DNA of 64,000 nucleotides, taken from contig NC_054701.1 of assembly GCF_016097555.1 (NCBI RefSeq), forward strand, positions 67,957,158 through 68,021,157. The letters are read 5' to 3'. The notes under the pieces were generated by a model that saw only the letters and a program-made list of their open reading frames with translations, was not told where the DNA came from and searched no databases. This DNA is from Gigantopelta aegis (taxonomy: Eukaryota > Mollusca > Gastropoda > Neomphalida > Peltospiridae). Both the position numbers and the translations under genes were made by a program. This document shows positions 10,539 through 23,179 of this stretch, piece after piece (positions within the stretch are counted from its first letter, which is position 1; the number at the start of each line of letters is the position of its first letter).

Positions 10539-11386
10539 CACCGCCTTTTTTTTGTTTCCTTGCCAGAGAACATTTTGTTTAGTGTTCCATCACAATTCGC
10601 TACGCAAGTTTCAAAGATCACAATACAATTTTATGACATTAAACAGTATTTGCTAATCAATTTTTAATTGACTAGCAATATTGCTCATCACAATTTTAAA
10701 AACAAAATGTCCCCCGCTTGCATGTATTCCCTGATAACTCAGTTCTGGGTAGATGACCAATTTAATGGCAAACCCATTTTCAGCGATTAATAATATAGTA
10801 ATAGTATTGTAGTTATACATAACATGGTGACTTATATGTAGATTGTGAGTAGGTATTGAACAACTGAATTTAAAATTAAGAATGAAGGGGATTGTGTCCA
10901 TTTTTATTTATTTTTTTGCCATAAGGGAAGAGGATTCTTTCTGAGGGGATTTTGTCTCAGAGGATACTGTCCGGTTACCACTGAAGAGATCATTTAACTG
11001 TTCAGATGTTGAGACAAATTTAACAGATGGTGCATTTGAAAACCACACGACTTTTAGAGCTTCGGAGGCTGAAAATGCAGTAAAATGTAAAGGTGCAATT
11101 GACAATAAACAAGTGATTAATTTTTAAATAGACATGGCTTTAGCTGCTACTTTTGAACAAACAATTATTACATTGAATATTTTTGTTTTTCGTATATATA
11201 CAGTGAACAGCTTATTGTTTGTATTAACTAACTGTAGTATGTCTTTGGCCATCTATTTTTTCCTAATCTTAAGTATTTTAATTGTGACATTCTGTATGGC
11301 TTGTATACATGTATGTAATTCACTTGAAATAAATTGTAAATAATCCTATTTGCCTGTTGTATATTGAGATCACCTGGACCTTTTGT
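8067..11386. other. 3' untranslated region and intergenic DNA
   Basis: It begins with the untranslated region of the exon at 7531. The rest is AT-rich without an exon that I can support. A (TA)n/CA-rich microsatellite lies at 10477-10540. Short open frames here lack domain signatures. Confidence 0.5.
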
Positions 11387-11613
11387 CATGGGCATACATG
11401 GGGGGGGGGGGGGGGGGGTCGATGGGTTCGACCGAACCCCCCCTGAAATCGCTTTTTTTATAATTTAATACATCTGACATTAATATCTGACATTATTATA
11501 TTTACTCAACATAGAAATATATGCCCAATATCTCTGCAGTCTATTTTGGAACCCCCCTTTTCAAATTCCTATGTATTGGAACCCCCCTTTTCAAAATCCT
11601 ATGTACGCCCATG
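11387..11613. mobile_element. Short inverted-repeat element with G/C runs
   Basis: Its ends CATGGGCATACATGGG and CCTATGTACGCCCATG are imperfect inverted repeats. It contains a 19-base G run and two repeats of GGAACCCCCCTTTTCAAA. No coding capacity. Confidence 0.6.
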
Positions 11614-11711
11614 TTTGTACATTGTTTTAATACAAATCCCTTCTGGTGACTAAAATAGGATTCATCCTGCATATGTTGTATTCAGCGGAGTAAACTAAAA
11701 ACAATAATATA

Positions 11712-12251
11712 TTCTTCAAAAAAGTAGGGGAACTCTAATAAGAATTTACAGTTGCCAAAATTGTAAGGTATATTAGCTGTGGGGAATGGTTATATTATAA
11801 TAGTGAATTAATTGGGCAAACTTTACAACCGGTAGTTCAGTATTACAGCAGGTTTTATGACCACCAAAGATCTTGAAGGACGATTGGGGTCAGAAGTGAA
11901 ATTTGAAAGTTGACGGGGGTTTTTATCGGTAAATTGCAAATTCAAACAATAAAAATGACTGAAAACAAAACAATAACAACTGTATGATCAACAGAGTGAA
12001 AACAATTGACAGAAATAATGTTCCACGGTGATTAATCGACCTTCCTAGAAATGGTCAAAATCGAGAATGACACCCCACTCACGTATGCGGGGCAACTGCG
12101 TAATGCACGTGCAAACTATGGAATGTGTTTCGGTGTGTTGACAAACAGACCTGAATGTTCTTCACTAGGATGTCTGTGGTCAAAACGTATGTTGGGTCTA
12201 ATAGTTGATATTAACATTAATATTTCAGGTTCCCCTACTTTTTTTGAAGAG
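11712..12251. mobile_element. Non-autonomous Tc1-type element
   Basis: Its ends, CTTCAAAAAAGTAGGGGAAC at the left and the complement GTTCCCCTAC...GAAGAG at the right, are flanked by TA dinucleotides. It is 540 bp long and lacks a transposase frame. TA duplication and the CTCTTCAAAA-type end are shared with the Tc1 element at 50131. Confidence 0.75.
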
Positions 12252-12309
12252 TATAATATTAATAGTGTATTTATTAGTCCGCTACCTGTCAAACCGGAGG
12301 GCGCTATAG

Positions 12310-12530
12310 GTTTTGTTAACATCATATAGCTGCTAATGATTAATTAATCAGTGTGCTCTAGTGGTGTCGTTAAACAAAACAAACTAGGTTTTATTGACAT
12401 AACTGCTGATTAATTAATCAATGTGCTCTAGTGGCGTCGTTAAACAAAACAAACTAGGTTTTGTTGACATAGCTGTTGATTAATTAATCAATGTGCTCTA
12501 GTGGTGTCGTTAAACAAAACTAACTATAGG
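12310..12530 (+). repeat. Three tandem copies of a 70-bp SINE tail
   Basis: Units of about 70 bp start near 12310, 12389 and 12459. Each contains GATTAATTAATCA, GTGCTCTAGTGGTGTCGTTA and AAACAAAAC. These are the 3' ends of a SINE family repeated in tandem without heads. Confidence 0.8.
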
Positions 12531-12611
12531 TTTTGACTCCTTCCAGTGGCGGATCCAGCGTGAAAGCTAGCAGGGCTGTGAAACTGTCCATAAAGAAGTG
12601 GGTAGTGAGGG

Positions 12612-12771
12612 CAGCGCCGTAGCTAGCGGGGGGGGGGGCAACCCCCAGAAAAAAATCCGGAAAGCACTATAGAAACTTAAAGAAAATTCTCTTCATAACT
12701 GTTTAAGGAGTTTTAGACTATTAACTACTCAGTTGCTCCCCCCCAACAAAAAAATCCTAGCTACGGCCCTG
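12612..12771. mobile_element. Short TIR element, CAGGGCCGTAGCTAG type, copy 1
   Basis: Its terminal inverted repeats are CAGCGCCGTAGCTAG and CTAGCTACGGCCCTG, each next to a G or C run. The interior (AGTTTTAGACTATTAA) matches the copy at 23022-23179. No clear target duplication could be read; the CAGGG start resembles hAT-type ends. Confidence 0.65.
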
Positions 12772-13515
12772 GAGGGGTGGTGGTAATTTTTCAGTTTTAA
12801 TATTGTCATAACTGGCGATGGGATGCATAAGCGTTCGAGGTCTCGTCTATAGGGGACGAGGGGGTGCAACTGCCCCCCCCCCCCCCCCCCACACTCACAC
12901 ACACACACCCCTCTCAAGGTTCTGGAGCAAAACCAATTCAGGCAAAAAAATTAGATATTCGGGCAAAATGAGCTAACCTAATACCTTTTTAACATGTATT
13001 TCCATCATTCTACTTTCAAAATTAGTTGCAATCATGTGAAATTGCGTTGTGATTCATTTGCAAACCTATATAGATGTTAGGTAGTAATGCTAATATGACT
13101 TGAACTGAACCAGGAGGGAGGAGCATTGGGGCCATGCCTCGCAGTCACACCTTTTTTTCACCAACATCTTTTAAATGTGCCTGTAGCCGCATATTACGAC
13201 AGTGTGTGTGTCTCCTCCCAATGTGAGTGCACCTCCACCTCCCAATATAAAGTTTGTTTGTTTTGTTTAAAGACACCTCTAGCGCACATTGATATGCTAA
13301 TTATCGGCTAATGGATGTCAAACATTTGGTAGGACTAAATGGGTAGGTGTAAGGCCACTACACCCTCTTCTCTCTCACTAACCAACTAACAACTAATCCA
13401 CTGTCCTGGACAGACAGCCCAGATAGCTGAGGTGTGTGTCTAGGACAGCGTGTTTGAACCTTAATAAGAACGAAAATAAGTTGAAATGAACAATGACTCA
13501 ATGGCTAGATGTAAG
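12772..13515. other. Poly-C, (AC)n and SINE fragment region
   Basis: A C run at 12873-12890 is followed by (AC)n and by GGTTCTGGAGCAAAACC, which recurs in inverted form beside the G runs at 18133-18457. A 3' fragment of SINE family b (minus) lies at 13254-13330. No gene seen. Confidence 0.5.
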
Positions 13516-13897
13516 TAGGGTACTCCACGAGTACTCGGGCATGGGTCGTGTCTAGCAAGACACGAGTCCGCTTACAGGACTCAAGTACCCGTGCAACGAA
13601 GAGCACTCTCATTTTTAAAAAAAAACTTTTAACGTCATTTTGCCATATTATGTTTCTCGCCAGTTACATTATAGGGCTACGAGACATAGAGGGGAAAAAA
13701 GTCGAATGTGTTGAATGCAATACATACATTGGTATGACTGGGCATCCATGTTCAGCGTTGGCATTAAGAAGCATAATGTTATTTTACTTTATTCCTTAGT
13801 CTCATTATCATCTAGTGTAAGTGTCGGGTACTCGGGTCCGGATCGAGTTTGAACCTCGAGTACTCGAGTCCAATATTTTGGACTCGTGGAGGCCCTA
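13516..13897. mobile_element. hAT-like MITE, copy 1
   Basis: A 382-bp element with TAGGG...CCCTA termini. Its flanks are GATGTAAG and GATGTAAC, a 7-of-8 match consistent with an old 8-bp target duplication. It is rich in the palindromic word GAGTACTCG near both ends. An inverted copy is at 15739. Confidence 0.7.
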
Positions 13898-15738
13898 GAT
13901 GTAACGCTATTGCACCAACTTCTTTCTTTTTCACTAACCGCTAACCCATTGTCCTGGATAGGCAGTGCGGATAGCTAAGGTGTGTGCCCAGCAAAGAGTG
14001 CTGAAATCGTAAGTTGTGGATATAAGCACGAAGATAACTATAAACAAACAAACAATGCATACGCATCTAACCCCCATCTTCATCAGTCCTCAATTATAAT
14101 TAAACAATCAAACACCTACCTCTATTGGTATATCCATTCAACAGTTGCAGAACATATTGCAACTGAATAGCACAGTAATTAAATATCGTCACTAGGCAGT
14201 AATAGCAGTAGACCATTAAAACAAATATGCTTATACATGTCAAAAAGCGATTCTGTTCCCACATTTCTCAAGTTAAAAACTATATCAGAAGAATGTACGT
14301 AGTATCGCTTTGACATCAATAAGCATAAACGACAAAGCATTGTTGACGTCACGTTATAGGATGTTGGCGTTTTCATTGTAACGTCTTCTGCAATGATTTT
14401 TTCGTAACTTATCGGAATATGGCGAAATACACTTAACACGCGCAGTTCCCGCTCTCCACCCCCTGGAACCGCGCCTGACAAAAAATAAAGGTAGCGCAGA
14501 ACTAAGCACAGTAATAATCAATTGTCCGTCACTGGCAAAAATATAAAATACATTTAAAAAAAAAAATGTATGCATAAAAATAACAGCCAGTTCTTTGTCA
14601 AATCCAAAATGTAGCATCACGTCTTAACCTGTGGGTTACCTTGATCGGATTTTTCAATAACATAAATGTTGGGGGAAAATATAGGAGTAAATACATTTAT
14701 TGAGATGCTTTTTTTTTTTTCTTGGGGTGGTGGCCGGGTTTTTAAATCAAGGTATAATATTTTTACTTCAGAAAAAAAGAGAATGTTTTGGTGATTATGC
14801 AACTTTGAGAATGAATGTAGGCCCCATCTTAAAGCTGCAACCTCGGGGTTTATATGCATTATTTAATCACTAAGAATAGACCATGATTTTCGTCTACATA
14901 GGCAAGAGTCTGTCATTTGTTATGGAATATACAAGAAAGAACGGAAATTTTGTATAATTTTAAAGGGATTTCTAATTTGCTCAGTGTCTTGAGCTTAGAA
15001 TAATGTACAGCAATTGTTTTAAGGCCACAGTGCCTACGTCAATAAAACATATTTAAGCGTCACAGCAGGCTTGTGACCCTTACCTTTCTTCAAAAGATGT
15101 GTCACGGTACCCATGTGACCCCCCCCCCCCCCCCCCCCCCCGGATCCGCGCCTGAAACATCTATAGGGTTCCAAACGAATCAATAAACGGTTTTAAAAAA
15201 ATCACGTAACTGCTCATTTTACACGGATTACAAGTTCTAATATTGTGGGTACAATAATAGAAATAGGGCCTACACGATGAAGTTTCAAGCCAGCTCATTG
15301 TTTTTGCCTCAGGAAGACATCGGTGGAGACACTGATCGATTGACTGATTGATTGATTGATTGATTAATTGACTGACTGACTGTTTGGTTGGTACCCCTTT
15401 CTCTCTCCTACGACTGGAACCAAACAAATAGCACCCCTTCTCATCTTGCCAATTGCAATTGCATTCTTTGGGACCATTGCAAGATGGAGGTGACAGAAAC
15501 GTGACATCAGCATGCGCCTCATTGTTCGATGGGTGACTTTTAACAAAAAGTCGGACTTAGTATCAGAGATGAATAGAATAGCCAGACCATTAATAAAGAT
15601 AACATTTCAAAAGACTACGCAATTTAAAAGTATCTCAATTTGAAAAAAAGAAAGAACGTTGCATCTAAGTTGCCAAATTGACCCACAGACTACCATCGCC
15701 TTGTCATTAACAGAACTTTGCACAGTATTCGTAGGAAC
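13898..15738. other. Intergenic, no gene seen
   Basis: It contains a C run at 15119-15140 followed by a segment (15165-15270) that resembles 18240-18330, and a short (GATT)n run near 15340-15370. No exon could be supported on either strand. Confidence 0.45.
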
Positions 15739-16100
15739 TAGGGCCTCCACGAGTACAAAATATTGGACTAGAGTACTCGAGGGTGGAACTCGACCCGGAC
15801 TCGAGTAGCCGACACTTACAGTAGATGATAATGAGACTAAGGAATAAAGTAAAATAGCATGAGGCATCTTAATTCCAGCGCGGAACATGGATGCCAAATC
15901 ATGTCATTGCATTCCACACATTCGACTTTTGTTTTCCCTCCATGTCTCATAATGTAACAGTCGGCAAGCATATAGAAAAATGACGTAAACAAATATAATT
16001 AAATGAAGGTGTTCTTCCTTGCACGGGTACTCGAGTCCTGTAAACTGACTCGAGGCTTGCTACTAGTCTCGGCCCGTGCCCGAGTACTCGAGGAGACCCT
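15739..16100. mobile_element. hAT-like MITE, copy 2 (inverted)
   Basis: The reverse complement of the element at 13516, with the same GAGTACTCG palindromes, and diverged. Its left end is TAGGGCCTCCACGAG. Its right end is degraded and no target duplication remains. Confidence 0.65.
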
Positions 16101-16365
16101 CGAATGAATGAATGCTTAACGACACTCCAGCACGAAAAATACATCGGCTATTGGGTGTCAAACTGTGGTAATGCAAATAAAGTGATGATCAACATCAATA
16201 TAAAAATTCTTGATTTAAAGAAAAACACTGTGTAAAGAACTGTGCAAAAATACAAATATCATAGATAGATACTGACTTTTACTCAAAACTTTAATTGTAT
16301 CCCGAAGAAAACAAGAGTTGTGCTGTATTGGCTATTCTCAAAGAGAATGTTACACCCTAGGTCCC

Positions 16366-17722
16366 TAGCCCGAGTACTCTGACTGTAAGAGAGCTAGACG
16401 GACATTTGGACATAAATACGCTCTCATTACAGTCAGTAAAGTAAAGTTTCTTTTATTTAACGACGCCACTAGAGCACATTGATTTTTTATCTTATCATCG
16501 GCTATTGGACGTCAAACATATGGTCATTCTGTCACTGTTTTTTAGAGGAAACCCGCTGTCGCCACATAGGCTACTCTTTTTACGACAGGCAGCAAGGGAT
16601 CTTTTATTTGCACTTCCCATAGGCAGGATAGCACAAACCATGGCCTTTATTGAACCAGTTAAGGATCACTGGTCGGTGTAAGTGGTTTACACCTACCCAT
16701 TGAGCCTTGCTGAGCACTCACTCAGGGTTTGGAGTCAGTATCTGAATTAAAAATCCCATGCCTCGACTGGGATCCGAACCCAGTACCTACCAGCCTGTAG
16801 ACCGATGGCTAACCACGACGCCACCGAGGCCGGTTCATTACAGTCAGAGACCAAGCTATGTATTTTTTTTGGCAATTCCCGACAACCAAAAAGTAGGCAA
16901 AGATTTCCGCTCTAATACCACAACAATCCTATGTTTGACGTGAAATACCTTTACATCGATAATTTTCGAGTTGATTGATTAAAAGAAATTCAGATATTAA
17001 TCACTAATACACACACTACAGAAAGAAACCCGACAGCACCCACATTCAACTAAGCTTCGGCAAACTCCGGACAGCAGAATTCTAAGTTCGCCGACCTATA
17101 TCGTGACGATGCGTCACATGATCGCCCACTCAACCATTCCGTCTTCCAGGGGCCGTCTCAAAACGACAAGTGTCTGAAAAAGTTTGTTTTGTGTAACGAC
17201 ACCACTACAGCGCATTGATTCATTAAGCATCGGCTATTGGATGTCAAATATTTGGTAATTTTATCACTGTGTTAGAGAGGAAACCATTAGCCAACTATTC
17301 CATGTTGTAACGTCGCTTGGTATGAGACGGTCCCTGTAACTGTTACACAAGGCGGAATCACCCAGTGGGCGATCACGTGATCTACGTCACGAAATAGGTC
17401 ACCGAGCTTTGTAATTCTTGCGACGGAGTGTCACGAAGCGTAGCTGAATGTGGGTACTGTCGGATTTCTTTCTGTAGTATGTGTATTAGTGATTAATATG
17501 TGGATTTATTTTAATCAGTTAACTCGAAAATGATCGATGTAAAGGTATTTGACGTCAAACATAGGATTGTTGTGGTATTAGAGCGGAAATCTTTGCCAAC
17601 TTTTTGATTGTCAGCAATTGCCAAAAAAATACATAGCTTGGTCTCTGACTGTAAATTGTAATGAGCGCGTATTTATGTCCAAATGTCCGTCTAGCTCTCT
17701 TACAGTCAGAGTACTCGGGCTA
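16366..17722. mobile_element. Long-TIR Mutator-like element, copy 2 (SINE-interrupted)
   Basis: Both ends read TAGCCCGAGTACTCTGACTG inward, and the inverted repeats extend for several hundred bp. The flanks CCTAGGTCCC and CCCGGGTCCC match at 8 of 10 bases, suggesting an old 9-10 bp duplication as for MULEs. Its core carries, in reverse orientation, the start of the same helicase fragment as the element at 53796 (ATGGAATAGTTGGC, with an early stop). A SINE (16437-16834) sits in the left TIR and a SINE piece (17191-17295) in the core. Confidence 0.8.
16437..16834 (-). mobile_element. SINE, family a, nested in the MULE TIR
   Basis: A full-length minus-strand copy flanked by the 13-bp duplication TCATTACAGTCAG at 16424-16436 and 16835-16847. 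The duplicated bases are TIR sequence of the host element, so the SINE came after it. Confidence 0.9.
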
Positions 17723-18104
17723 CCCGGGTCCCCTGCACCACGGTGAGGTTACAGCACGCGCAGGGGACCCTGATAGGAACCGTCCCATCGTATTTAGGAC
17801 TTTATCGGGCATAACACTTACCGGTAACATTATAGGCTCTCCTTTAAAAAATAATATTGGATGATTCTTTTTTAATTGTAAATTTACATTTTAGTTCGGC
17901 AGCCGATCTATATTGATCAAAACACCTACAAAGGTTTGGTCGAGTAGTCTTTTCTAAAAAAAACTCTCTTTTTTTGTCCTCTAAATTAATATTATGGACA
18001 TGGACAGTCTTTTCTTTTGAATTTCTTACAAATTTTGTATTGTAAATTTTGAACGCCTTTCCCGTTTCCCCTAAATTCATTTATTAAAATCATAGGCGAA
18101 CGGG

Positions 18105-18418
18105 CTCCCATTTGTGTGTGTGTGTGTGTATTGGGGGGGGGGGGGGGGGGGGGGGGGGTGGGTGAGGCTGCCTTTTGGCCCGAATTAAACAAAAATACCC
18201 GAATCTGAATAACAAATTTTTTTCACATTCACTTCACTGCCAAACAGCTATATCGGTTTGCAAACGAATCATTATGCATTTTTACATGGATGATGGATTA
18301 CAACTAATTTTGTGGGTAGACCCATGAAAATGAGAGAAATACACTGTAAAAAGGTCTCAGATTAGCACATTAATATCTCTATAATTTTTGCCCGAATTGA
18401 GGATTTTGCTCCAGCACG

Positions 18419-18458
<40 letters not shown>

Positions 18459-18460
18459 GG
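18105..18460. repeat. Element bounded by (GT)n and long G runs
   Basis: A (GT)n tract leads to 26 Gs at 18133-18158. After about 260 bp of AT-rich DNA a run of 36 Gs follows at 18422-18457. The interior (GGTTTGCAAACGAATCA) has relatives at 12900-13080 and 15165-15270. It is probably a short transposon; ends and mechanism are unclear. Confidence 0.5.
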
Positions 18461-20153
18461 TCAGTCATAAAACTTTCATATCAAGTAGATTTATTTTTTA
18501 AGAACGAACGTTGTCAATAATTTAGTTAGTGCGCTAAACTTTAAGGAGGGAAATGTTGTACACAAACGAATGCCTTTAGAGAAAAAAATTGAGTTGTAGA
18601 AATTGTATTTTCTTTTAATATCATTAGTTTTGTTTTGCTGAATTCCAAATCATTGTGTGGGCAGGTAAATAATTAGGTTTTATTCACAATGTTTTAATAA
18701 TAATTTATTATTTCAAGATGCAGTGATGTAGTGAAGAATCAGTCTGAATCAAGGCGCACTTTTGAAGTGAACTGTGATTCGTGTGAAGTTGCCTGTACTC
18801 GCTGTAGTACTAATAGTATCGCTCACGACTCTGGAGTAGGTCGCTGACGTTCGAGAACTAGACCGACACTTGGACTGTCATTCTGCAATAATTGGGGATT
18901 TAATTATTATTATTATTTTTAATATATGAGGTGTCAGTAAAATCATACTGTTGGTCATTTTATTAAAAACAATTAGGGACCAATTTAAGACTTGTTCAAG
19001 TTGTTGAACTTGTGGCACCATGTTTCAAACGTATCGCAACTGAAATAGTGCAACAAATGGACACACAAACCAAAAATATATGACCTACTGTACTCACTAA
19101 ATCCTGATTGAAGTGCTTGTGTCATTATTAACAAAATACATCTTCCAACAACAACCGTCAAAAGTCCCGGCCAGTTTAAATAGGGCCTATGCTACATAGA
19201 GGGAAGCAACTCGCCATTCATGTTAAGAAACATATTGACATAATGTGGCCCATGCACTATAGGGACAATCTTCTCGTTCCAGCCAGTGCACCATGAGTCA
19301 TGACTGGTGTATCAAAGTCTGTGGTATGTGCTATCCTGACTAATAGATAATATATAAGACCCCTTGCTACTAATGAAAAAAGGGTCAGGATGTAGCTCAG
19401 TCGAATGAGGGGCTTGTGTTGCAGGATCGAACCACCATGGTGGATCCATCCAACTGATTGGCATTTTTCTCGAACGTTCCAACCAGTGTGCCACAACTGG
19501 TCAAAGGCTGTGGTATGTGCTTTCCTGTCTGGGAAAAAGCATATAAAATATCCCTTGCTGCATTAAACAAGCTTTCATTTCATATGTTTATGTGCAGAGT
19601 GAAATAATGTTTAGTTGTCACAAGCTTTAGCGAGTGACAATGAAAGTTATTTCACAAGGGAAATAAACAAGATACAAAATGGTAGCAAGTTTAATATCCT
19701 AAAAGCAAGAACCGATTAAGTGACGAGTGAACTACGACACCAAATGAGTCGGTGACTTGACGTCTGTTGTTTGATTTTGTTTTTGAAATAGGATTACAGG
19801 GCATATAATTTGAATTTTTCAGACAACCCATATGTCGTTTGTGTGGTTTTTAGGGTTGGGTACCGTGAAAAAAACGTACCACGGTATACCACATTTTTTT
19901 TTAATGTACCACGGTATACCACATTAGAAATGACATCATATTAATTACTGCGAATCCGTGATACAATAATTGCTCAACATACAATGTCATCTATGTGCCT
20001 TTGAACTTAGGGCCAAACAGATATGACATACTACAATGAAATACCTACCAGTAGAGATTTTGACTGATGTATGTATGTATGTATGCCCACAAATGACTGT
20101 CAGGTCAGATGTCGGGAATTAACGTGCTTATATCAATTTAATGTTCAAGCACG
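18461..20153. other. Intergenic with SINE fragments
   Basis: A truncated family-b SINE lies at 19265-19383 (+), joined to a family-c SINE at 19384-19575 (+, TGTAGCTCAGTCGAATGAG head). A duplicated ACCACGGTATACCACATT phrase lies at 19878-19923. No gene seen. Confidence 0.5.
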
Positions 20154-20205
20154 CTCGTTGTGAGCACGATTTCTGACTAGGGCCGGAAATCGTGCTCACA
20201 ACGAG
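20154..20205. repeat. Perfect 19-bp hairpin
   Basis: CTCGTTGTGAGCACGATTT at 20154-20172 is exactly complementary to 20187-20205, with a 14-base loop. It is GC-rich compared with its AT-rich surroundings. Confidence 0.9.
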
Positions 20206-21539
20206 AGGGGTGGGGAGAGTGTTAGTAAAAAAAAAAAAAAAAAAAAAAAAAAATTAAAAAAAAAATTTAAAAACGTTTATACATTTGATTAGATAAAAAA
20301 TTAAATAAACTTTATTTACAAGGAAGTTAAAAAGTGTTTATACAAAGGGTTAAAAAGGGTTTCTACAAATGATTATGTAAAAAGTAGAATATTGACAATA
20401 AAATATGTCTGGTTAATCTGGTATTTATGTCGGAGGAGAGTAGACAGGAAGGTCTGCCCCATTTTAATTCATTTCCCTAGGCCGTCCCGTCCACCACCTC
20501 CAGCATAATGGCAATGTTAAGAATTGGAAAATGGAGATTGATGAATGACATCTCCATGTTAACCATAACATGAACCCGCATAAAACTATGTGATTGGTGC
20601 TGTGACTTAACTTAAGTCAAAAGAGCTATCACCTAACTTTTAACATCCATTTAAAACAATGAGAAGAATAAAAAAAAATAACAATAAAACAATAATAATA
20701 AGAAAGAAAAAAAAAGAAAAAAATTATTTTTTATATAAACATGTCATAGTAGTAAATTAAAAGGTGTTAATGTAAGTAGAAAGGGAAAAGGTGGATTATA
20801 TTTTAGTGTCCAGTCATATAAAAGTAAAGTAAAATTGTGGGCAATATTAATGTTAAACCCCCTCTGGAATCCCAATAAGGATACCAATCCATACGAGATG
20901 TAGTTCCAATAGGGGTCACATAATTATTAAAATACCTAAAATAATTTTGTTTTTATTAATCACATAATATGGTTAAGAACAAAAGTCAAAAAGTTAAAAC
21001 GTATAAGGATTACTTTGACTGATTCAGTTTACACTCTATATATATTTCCCTCTAAAGTTGAGTAACCATTAAGCAGGACTAAACATCTCATTTAGAGAAT
21101 AGCTAATACTTGTAGATAGAATATAGTTGTAAAGTCTTGTTGTATTTTAAGACCTTATAATGTAAATGAAATAAACATAACAGATGAATAAATTCTGTAG
21201 TTATCATTTCAGTTGAACTGGAAAAATAATGAAAATGACAAAGTTTAAACGAATGTATTCTATTATCACCATTTTAATTATACCAGTAGCTATTAACTAC
21301 CAGTAACTTTTATTTTGCTACTTTTATTTCAGTTGATGACCCAGGCAAACGGGTCCCTTTATGTTTTCATTTTGCTACAATGTATTATTGTTCATGTTAG
21401 TTCAAGTTAAATCGTCTTAACATCAATTTAGTTTCAAGAATAAACAAACTCCATAAACCTTTGAATGTTTGAATAAATCATGTCAATTCCAGTCATTATT
21501 ATCTGGATTACTGAATTTATTTCATGTTCTTGTTTAGAA
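20206..21539. other. AT-rich DNA, nothing recognised
   Basis: An A run at 20228-20252 and otherwise unstructured AT-rich sequence. No exon, RNA gene or transposon end could be supported. Confidence 0.5.
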
Positions 21540-21770
21540 ACATTAGTGATTAATATGTAAAATATTTGTTATCGCGAACTCAAATATTATCATTGTAATG
21601 GTATTTAATGTCAAAAATAGGCATCATTGTGATATTAGAGCGTGAATCTTTGCCTGCCCGGTGGTAGGCAGAAATTCTGTGCATTCGTTATCTCTGACTG
21701 AGAGAGCGGCCTTAACTGTCCAAATATCCGTCTAGCTCTAGAACAGCAGAGTAGGCCTTCTTGGGCTAAC
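21540..21770 (-). mobile_element. Solo remnant of the MULE-type TIR
   Basis: Words such as TTAGTGATTAATATG, GATATTAGAGCG, CAAATATCCGTCTAGCTCT and the GGGCTA end occur in the same order as in the right TIRs of the elements ending at 17722 and 54742. It is diverged and no partner TIR was found nearby. Confidence 0.65.
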
Positions 21771-22145
21771 CATTATGATGGAATGAGTTACTTGAGAACA
21801 GGTCCAACCAAACCATCACTGCCTACAGAGTGACAATCAGACATTTGTGACATACGTTTTAAGCTATGTTTACTAGCACCCGTATTTCAAATCGATTTAT
21901 AATCATTGTTTTGTGTTTTCAACTAGCTATTACTACCTATGTTAATACGTTAAAGTTTAAACAGTGTTGCTGTGACATAGCGTTTATGACTAAAAATAAA
22001 TTAAAAAAATTAGTAATAAAAAAAATGTTGTTTTACGTAACACTGTTCGGTACACTCACCCACCACCTATAACGCTACAAAACGTATACACCCACCCACC
22101 CCTCCAGCGTTACGTAGTATTTGAGTGGCCCCTGATGTCTAGGAC

Positions 22146-22390
22146 GGGCCGTAGCCCAGTGGTAAAACACTTGGTCGAACATGTGGTAGGTCTAGGATCG
22201 ATCCCAGTCGGTGCCTCATTGGGCTATTTCTCATTTGCGTATGTGCACCATGACTGGAATAGCAAAGGTCGTGGTATGTGCTACTAATGACAAAATGTAG
22301 TGGGTTTCCTCTCTAAGACTATATATAAAAATTACCAAACATTTGACATTCAGTAGCCAATGTTTTTTGTTCTGCCTTATATTTTAAAGA
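22146..22390 (+). mobile_element. Diverged SINE, family b
   Basis: It has the head GCCGTAGCCCAGTGGTAAAA and the B-box TAGGATCGATCCCAG, and a shortened core and tail. Confidence 0.65.
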
Positions 22391-23021
22391 TAAAAACTGT
22401 AACCTGTGCCACCCCACTAGAGGCTCTGCATACGTCCCCAACCCTACAGATATCGTGCCAATTCCACAGGCCCAATGGGCCATATATATAGGCTATGTGC
22501 TATGGGCCTGTATCTTTAATCTCTTTGGTAATGAATTCATGTTTATAGAAGAAAAACAATTTAGAAACAAAATGAAAGTCCCCTCCTCCTAACTTATATG
22601 TATGTTTTAAACTGAATACTGTTTATAATTGTTTTCGTATCCAACTCAAGATTATAGCCAGTCACCCAAAACAAAGACAAAGAAAACATCATTATATGTT
22701 ATTGTTCTCAAAACACTGGCGTGTGACCTTCTTTCAGACTTTCACAACTGGGAAAAAAGCTCTTTCAGTTTCATAAATTCATTGCAACGTGATCCGAGAC
22801 TTTTGTATGTTCCTCTATCAGGGGCGGAGGGATGTATCATGCCAGTCTTAATATTATATCAGTAGACATAGCACCAATAAATTATAACCCCCCCCACTGA
22901 ATATGTTTAAAATTAAATCTGTAAACTTTGAACAGTTTAACAAATAATGATTGTATATATGTGAGAAACGATATGTAATCCTCATCAACACACCCACTTC
23001 AGTAAAATGAACTCAACCATG
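22391..23021. other. Intergenic, no gene seen
   Basis: No splice-bounded coding segment or transposon termini were recognised. A short C run lies at 22889-22895. Confidence 0.4.
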
Positions 23022-23179
23022 CAGGGCAGTCCCCCCCCCCCCCCCCCTCGAAAAAAATTCAGAAAGCCTTAAAGAATTTTTTGTTCTTAACTGTTTACGG
23101 AGTTTTAGACTATTAAATACTCAGTTCTCCCCCCCCCACCCACACACACCCCAAACAAAATATCCTAGCTACGGCCCTG
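23022..23179. mobile_element. Short TIR element, CAGGGCCGTAGCTAG type, copy 2
   Basis: Its ends are CAGGGCAG plus a 17-base C run, and CCTAGCTACGGCCCTG. The interior matches 12612-12771. Confidence 0.65.

Noticed and set aside
12051..12329. 92-codon frame near the Tc1-type element at 11712
   Set aside because: It crosses the element's right end and has no transposase motif.
12310..12530. Tandem units considered as a CRISPR-like or satellite array
   Set aside because: The units are contiguous SINE tails without spacers, and this is animal DNA.
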